Shown one piece after another: positions 14,364 to 17,840 of a DNA stretch of 17,840 bases (positions are counted from its first letter, which is position 1; each line of letters begins with the position of its first letter). Both the position numbers and the translations under genes were made by a program. The DNA lies in contig SLFH01000277.1 in assembly GCA_007124345.1 (NCBI GenBank), positions 1 through 17,840 on the forward strand, in the 5' to 3' direction. This stretch comes from Phycisphaerales bacterium (GTDB lineage: Bacteria > Planctomycetota > Phycisphaerae > Phycisphaerales > UBA1924). The notes under the pieces are model-generated. The model saw only the letters and a list, made by a program, of their open reading frames with translations. It ran no database searches and had not been told where the DNA came from.

Positions 14364-17300
14364 TCAGCAGCCCGCGGCGAAGGCGGACAGGAAGGAGAAG
14401 AAGTCGTCGGCGTCGATGACGCCGTCGTTGTTGAAGTCGGCGCGGGGATCGCCCGCGGCGAAGAACTGCAGGAAGAGGAAGAAGTCGTCGGCGTCGACCA
14501 CGCCGTCGCCGTTCATGTCCGGCGGGCAGGTCGGGATCGTGCCGCCGGGGACATAGTGGATCAGGCCCGAGAAGGTCCTGGGCGTGTTCCGACCGCCGCC
14601 GAAGGGGGTCGTGCCGGTGCGCGCCACATCGCTGAAGAGCTCCAGCTGGTTGTCGCTCCACTCGGTGACGGGCGGGTTGGCGCTGGTGCCGTTGTAGCGG
14701 ATGCCGCCGCCTGCGGTGACGGCCTGGAGGTAGACGGAGCGGACCTGGCCGCCGGGGATGACGATCGGGTTAGTCAGCACCAGGGGCGAGAAGGTGTCGC
14801 TGCCCTGGCGCGTGCCCTGCACGGTCTGGGTGAGCGTCCAGCCCGACGAGCTGCCGTCGTTGCCGACATAGGTGCCGTTGCGCGTCCAGACCTCGACATC
14901 GACGTTCGTCCCGATGGTGCCGGTGAAGGCGACATCGAAGCGGTTGATGGTGAGGTTCTGGGTCTTGCCGCGGAGGTTCATGAAGACGCCGCCGCTGCCG
15001 TTGTTGGGCTCGGCGGTGCCCAGCAGGCCGGTGACGGTGTAGTTGACGACGCCGGCGAAAGTGCGCGGCGTGAAGAGCGTGCCGGAGAAGGGCGTTTCGC
15101 CGATCCGCGCGGTATCGCTGAAGAGGGTCAGGTGGTCATTGGACCACTCGGTCTGCGGCGGGTTGAGCCCGCTGCCCGTGTAGCGAATGCCCGCGCCCGT
15201 GGTGGTGTTGTGGATGTAGATCGAGCGGGTCTGGCCGGGCTGGACGATGATGGGGTTGGGCAGGTTGATCCTCGAGAGCTCGAGGGTGCCCTGGCGCACG
15301 ACGGAGACGGTCTGGGCGGCCGACCAGCCCGAAGAGCTGCCGGTGAAGCCCTCGTACCCGCCGTTGCGGACCCGGACCTGGATCTGCGCATTGGCGCCGG
15401 TGCCGGTGATGTAGGTGTCCAGGCTGTCGATCTCGATCTGACGATCGCCGGCGGTGATGCTCAGGAAGACGCCGCCGCTGCCGTTGTTCGACGGGGCGGT
15501 GACGAGCGTGCCGAAGGGCGAGACCGGCGTGGCGAAGACGGCGTAGGTGTTCAAGAAGCTGCTGGTGTTGGATGAAGTCGGCGGCGTAGGGGCGGTTGTC
15601 GCAAAGAGCGCGCCGGCGTGCTGGCCGTTGCCGGTGGGGATGAGGCCCGGGTTGTTGGCCATCCAGCTGAAGCTGCCCGTGCCGGTGCTGTCAACGACGA
15701 GCCAGTAGGTTTCGCCGGAGGTCAGCGTGACGCCCGACGACGAGGGGACGAAGCCGTAGTTGTTGAGCCCTGGGGTCAGTGTGGGGGAGATCAACGTCGC
15801 GACGATCGGGCCGGGGCCGCCGTTGTCGTTGGTGTAGATCCGGGCGCGGGCGACCGCGCCGGCGGTGACGTCATCGATGCGGAGCACGACCCGGTCGAGC
15901 CTGTGATCGACCAGCGCCTCGGGCATGGTGAAGCCCATGGCCTTGATGTTGTTGCCGCTCATGAAGGTCGAGGTGGCGTCGTTGCCGAACATGTTGCTGA
16001 CCACAGCGCCGCTGGCGGCCTGGTAGATCAGTGAGCCGTTGAAAACGCGCGGGGAGAAGACGGAGCCGGAGAAGGGGACATTGGTCGCGCCGCGTCCGGT
16101 GATGGTCATCTCAGCGCTGGAGTAGATCTCGTTGGATCCGTCGCCGTTGGTGTAGTCGTGGGTGATGGTGTCGACGGTGATCGCGACGCCGTAGGAGGTG
16201 TTCGCCTTCAGCGTGAAGGGCTGGCTAAGGATGACGCGCGTGGCGTTGTTCATGCCCATCGCGATGCCCGAGCCCTGACCGACGAGCGTCCACGCCGAGG
16301 CGTTGGTCTCCTTGCCGACCGCGGTGTTGGGCGTGATGTACACGCTGACATTGAACTCGGTCGAGAGCGGCGAGCCGGTGTTCAGCTCCAGGCCCCGGAC
16401 GAACAGCGGCAGACCGCTGACATCGACATCGAAGTAGACCGCGCCGCCGGCACTGCCGCTGTTGTTGCGGGCAAAGAGTGTCGAGGAGCTGCCGAGCGGA
16501 CGCTGCTCGATGTTGGTGCCCAAGGGGCTATTGAGCATGCTGACCAGCGAGGGGTGGTCGCGTGCGGTGCCGCCGTTGGCGCCGCCGGTGCTCGTGCAGC
16601 CGCCGTGGGTGTGGATGCCGATGGCGGCGCCGGTCGACTCGAGGATAACGGGCGAGCCGGAGTTGCCGCCGGTCGTGTCGGGGCGGTAGCGCAGCGTGGT
16701 CGAGGTCCGCTGTGTCAGCGGGCCGGTGTGTGTCTTCTGCGCCGTGCTCCACTCCGGCGGGATCTGCGGGTGGTTCGGGTCGCGAAGCCCGTGCCCGGTC
16801 ACGCGGACGGTCTGGCTGGTCGCCGAAGCGGGCGGGTTGGCGAGGAAGAACGCGTTGCCTTGGGCGTCACGCGGGGCCAGGCCCGTGTTCGAGTTCACGT
16901 TCGTCTGGAACAACGCCATGTCGTTGCCCAGACCGCTGTTGATCGACTGGATCGAGCCCGCCTGGATCGGGTACTGGTACTCCGGCGCCGGGGCGCGGAA
17001 GCCGCCGCCCGAGGTCGACAGCGGCACGTTGAAGTGCATGATCGCCGTCGTGTTACCGGCCGAGATGCAGTGCCCGGCGGTCAGGAATCGGTTTGCGCTG
17101 TTGCCGTGGTTGATCAGCCACGCCGTGCAGCCCGTCGACATCCGGGCCACGCGCTGGTCGTACGACAGCTGGCGGTTGTCCGCCCCGTCGCAGATCGACT
17201 CGGCCGGGGCCGGATCGCCCGCCTCGACCTCGGTAATGACGACACGGTTCTCGCCCGTGTCGGCGAACGCCCAGAGCTCCAGATAGACCGCGTCGCCGTT

Positions 17301-17636
17301 GAAGACGGCCGAGGTCATGTTCCAATTCTGGATATGCTCGGCGTCAAGCCGCTGCCAGTGCCCGTCCTCGAGCGAGTGGATCATCAGGTACGACCCGTCC
17401 TCGCCGGGCGTGCCCGAGAGCAGCACCTCGTCGAAGTAGAGCCGCAGCCACCCCGCCTCGGGGACGGTGATCTCGGTTGAGTACACGGGGAACGCGTCCC
17501 CGATCTGATTGGACACCATTCCCGAGTCCACCGCCGCCGGGGCGCGGAAACTCGGGATCGGGTCCACCTGTGCCGCCGCCGTCAAAGGCAGAGCGACAGA
17601 CGCGGCCAGGACAAGGCCGCAGAGTCGACGCAACAT
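14364..17636 (-). CDS. Exported trypsin/V8-like serine protease with three repeat beta-domains and GC-type dockerin tail
   Basis: A 1090-residue secreted protease, the longest protein here and a paralog of its downstream neighbour. Residues 1-22 are a signal peptide and residues about 25-130 the same N-terminal beta-domain. The catalytic triad is His189 (TAGHC), Asp239 (GNDMALF) and Ser326 (GGNSGSP), followed by GIHTHGGC with His342. The repeat beta-module appears three times, at about 391-540, 713-862 and 876-1030; the last two are in tandem and each starts NNGSGGVF. A choice-of-anchor R-like domain lies at about 555-710. Residues 1037-1090 are the dockerin tail ending AAGC. Two ATGs are close together: 17642 touches the GGAGGA ribosome site, whereas 17636 has GGAGG at a 7-base spacing, exactly as in the paralog, so I chose 17636. 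Its substrate is unknown. It carries five of the eleven ACGT sites in the window, more than its neighbours. Confidence 0.93.
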   Translation of the reverse strand: MLRRLCGLVLAASVALPLTAAAQVDPIPSFRAPAAVDSGMVSNQIGDAFPVYSTEITVPEAGWLRLYFDEVLLSGTPGEDGSYLMIHSLEDGHWQRLDAEHIQNWNMTSAVFNGDAVYLELWAFADTGENRVVITEVEAGDPAPAESICDGADNRQLSYDQRVARMSTGCTAWLINHGNSANRFLTAGHCISAGNTTAIMHFNVPLSTSGGGFRAPAPEYQYPIQAGSIQSINSGLGNDMALFQTNVNSNTGLAPRDAQGNAFFLANPPASATSQTVRVTGHGLRDPNHPQIPPEWSTAQKTHTGPLTQRTSTTLRYRPDTTGGNSGSPVILESTGAAIGIHTHGGCTSTGGANGGTARDHPSLVSMLNSPLGTNIEQRPLGSSSTLFARNNSGSAGGAVYFDVDVSGLPLFVRGLELNTGSPLSTEFNVSVYITPNTAVGKETNASAWTLVGQGSGIAMGMNNATRVILSQPFTLKANTSYGVAITVDTITHDYTNGDGSNEIYSSAEMTITGRGATNVPFSGSVFSPRVFNGSLIYQAASGAVVSNMFGNDATSTFMSGNNIKAMGFTMPEALVDHRLDRVVLRIDDVTAGAVARARIYTNDNGGPGPIVATLISPTLTPGLNNYGFVPSSSGVTLTSGETYWLVVDSTGTGSFSWMANNPGLIPTGNGQHAGALFATTAPTPPTSSNTSSFLNTYAVFATPVSPFGTLVTAPSNNGSGGVFLSITAGDRQIEIDSLDTYITGTGANAQIQVRVRNGGYEGFTGSSSGWSAAQTVSVVRQGTLELSRINLPNPIIVQPGQTRSIYIHNTTTGAGIRYTGSGLNPPQTEWSNDHLTLFSDTARIGETPFSGTLFTPRTFAGVVNYTVTGLLGTAEPNNGSGGVFMNLRGKTQNLTINRFDVAFTGTIGTNVDVEVWTRNGTYVGNDGSSSGWTLTQTVQGTRQGSDTFSPLVLTNPIVIPGGQVRSVYLQAVTAGGGIRYNGTSANPPVTEWSDNQLELFSDVARTGTTPFGGGRNTPRTFSGLIHYVPGGTIPTCPPDMNGDGVVDADDFFLFLQFFAAGDPRADFNNDGVIDADDFFSFLSAFAAGC
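14367..14528 (-). repeat. GC-type dockerin cassette, copy 7 (residues 1037-1090)
   Basis: This stretch encodes the loops DMNGDGVVDADD and DFNNDGVIDADD with FLFLQFFAAGDPRA and FSFLSAF helices, and it ends AAGC. Positions 14397-14513 are identical to 9839-9955 in the beta-propeller gene. Confidence 0.92.
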
Positions 17637-17840
17637 GAGCATTCCTCCTCTAGCAAAGTAAAGCCAGCTCTCCGCCGTCCCCCTCCGGCCGCACCGTCAC
17701 GGCCGCCCACGGCCCCTCAGATTACCGCAAGACAGCCTCCCGCAAGCCAAAGTTGTGCTTGTGGATAAAAAAAAAATCTGAAGGAACAAACGCCGCGCCA
17801 ACCCGGACCGTCCACGGACCGTCCAGACTTGTCAAAATTG
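17637..17840. other. Region upstream of the 1090-residue protease gene, to the window edge
   Basis: No gene is visible. On the minus strand it holds the ribosome site GAGGAGG just before the start codon, a run of ten T (17767-17776), and an isolated TTGACA (17830-17835) that has no good -10 box 16-18 bp further on. A tandem 11-bp repeat lies at 17804-17825. The promoter is probably here, but I cannot place it confidently; TAATCT, about 90 bp upstream of the start codon, is the best -10 look-alike. Confidence 0.4.
17804..17825. repeat. Perfect tandem 11-bp repeat, possible operator
   Basis: CGGACCGTCCA occurs twice head to tail. Each copy contains the near-palindrome GGAC-C-GTCC, so two dyads are spaced by about one helical turn. 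It lies about 170-190 bp upstream of the protease start codon. A related GGACGGTCC stands at 7430-7438, upstream of the 292-residue gene. Confidence 0.45.

Noticed and set aside
74..14528. The regularly spaced, nearly identical 160-bp units as a CRISPR array or mobile element
   Set aside because: They lie thousands of bases apart, are in frame at the 3' end of genes and encode a known type of protein module; no terminal inverted repeats, target duplications or transposase are seen.
12229..14556. Plus-strand open frame of about 775 codons opposite the smaller protease
   Set aside because: It is antisense of a gene with an intact catalytic triad and the composition is typical of a shadow frame; the same applies to similar plus-strand frames at 14091-15575 and 16158-17480.
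71..17636. Tails as lipobox, LPXTG or PEP-CTERM anchors
   Set aside because: The only shared cysteine near a terminus is the last residue; there is no LPXTG or PEP motif, no C-terminal hydrophobic helix and no basic cluster. The N-terminal signals lack a lipobox Cys at the cleavage site.
17767..17776. Run of ten A (ten T on the minus strand) as a terminator of a gene to the right
   Set aside because: No strong GC-rich stem directly precedes the T-run on the minus strand; the imperfect GGACGGTCC repeats lie too far upstream. It could equally be an AT-rich promoter-upstream element.
1..17840. tRNA, rRNA or known riboswitch genes
   Set aside because: I looked through the intergenic gaps for cloverleaf-like sequence with a CCA end or typical riboswitch cores and saw none; nearly all of the window is coding.

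Overview
The window is GC-rich DNA holding seven complete protein-coding genes, all on the minus strand. Every one encodes an exported protein: a short basic N-terminus, a hydrophobic stretch and an Ala-X-Ala-type cleavage site. Every one also ends in the same kind of tail: a paired EF-hand-like (dockerin-type) module of about 54 residues that closes the protein with Ala-Ala-Gly-Cys. A dockerin ending in Gly-Cys is the 'GC-type dockerin' known to me from Planctomycetota of the class Phycisphaerae. Together with the domain vocabulary (choice-of-anchor Q beta-helices, DUF11) this points to a Phycisphaerales-like bacterium. I cannot name a species.

Layout from right to left, which is the direction of transcription: 17636-14364 and 14112-11326 are two paralogous trypsin/V8-like serine proteases, one of which has an extra copy of a repeated beta-domain. 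11110-9806 is a lactonase-type beta-propeller protein. 9413-7536 is a multidomain protein combining a beta-sandwich, a DUF11-type domain and a ThuA/amidotransferase-like fold. 7340-6462 is a small unrecognised exported protein with an unusual long-loop form of the tail. 6252-3337 is a large right-handed beta-helix protein. 2983-71 is a reprolysin-like zinc metalloprotease fused to a beta-helix.

This does not look like a normal operon. Intergenic gaps are about 120-390 bp, six of the seven genes are followed within about 35-65 bp by a strong stem-loop (four with an obvious U-tract), and plausible sigma70-type promoters stand in front of four genes. It is better described as an array of independently transcribed genes linked by a common surface-targeting tag. 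Plausibly, all products are exported and held at the cell surface or in a matrix through the dockerin/Gly-Cys tail, where proteases and beta-helix proteins would act on external polymers or serve in adhesion. No cohesin, sortase-like or other processing enzyme is visible here, so the partner of the tag must lie elsewhere.

The most notable signals are: the shared tag and the fixed pair of cysteines bracketing it; a 117-bp perfect DNA identity between two of the tags in otherwise unrelated genes; the exactly 12+12-residue loop expansion in the odd tag; and a marked scarcity of the tetranucleotide ACGT that visibly steers synonymous codon choice.
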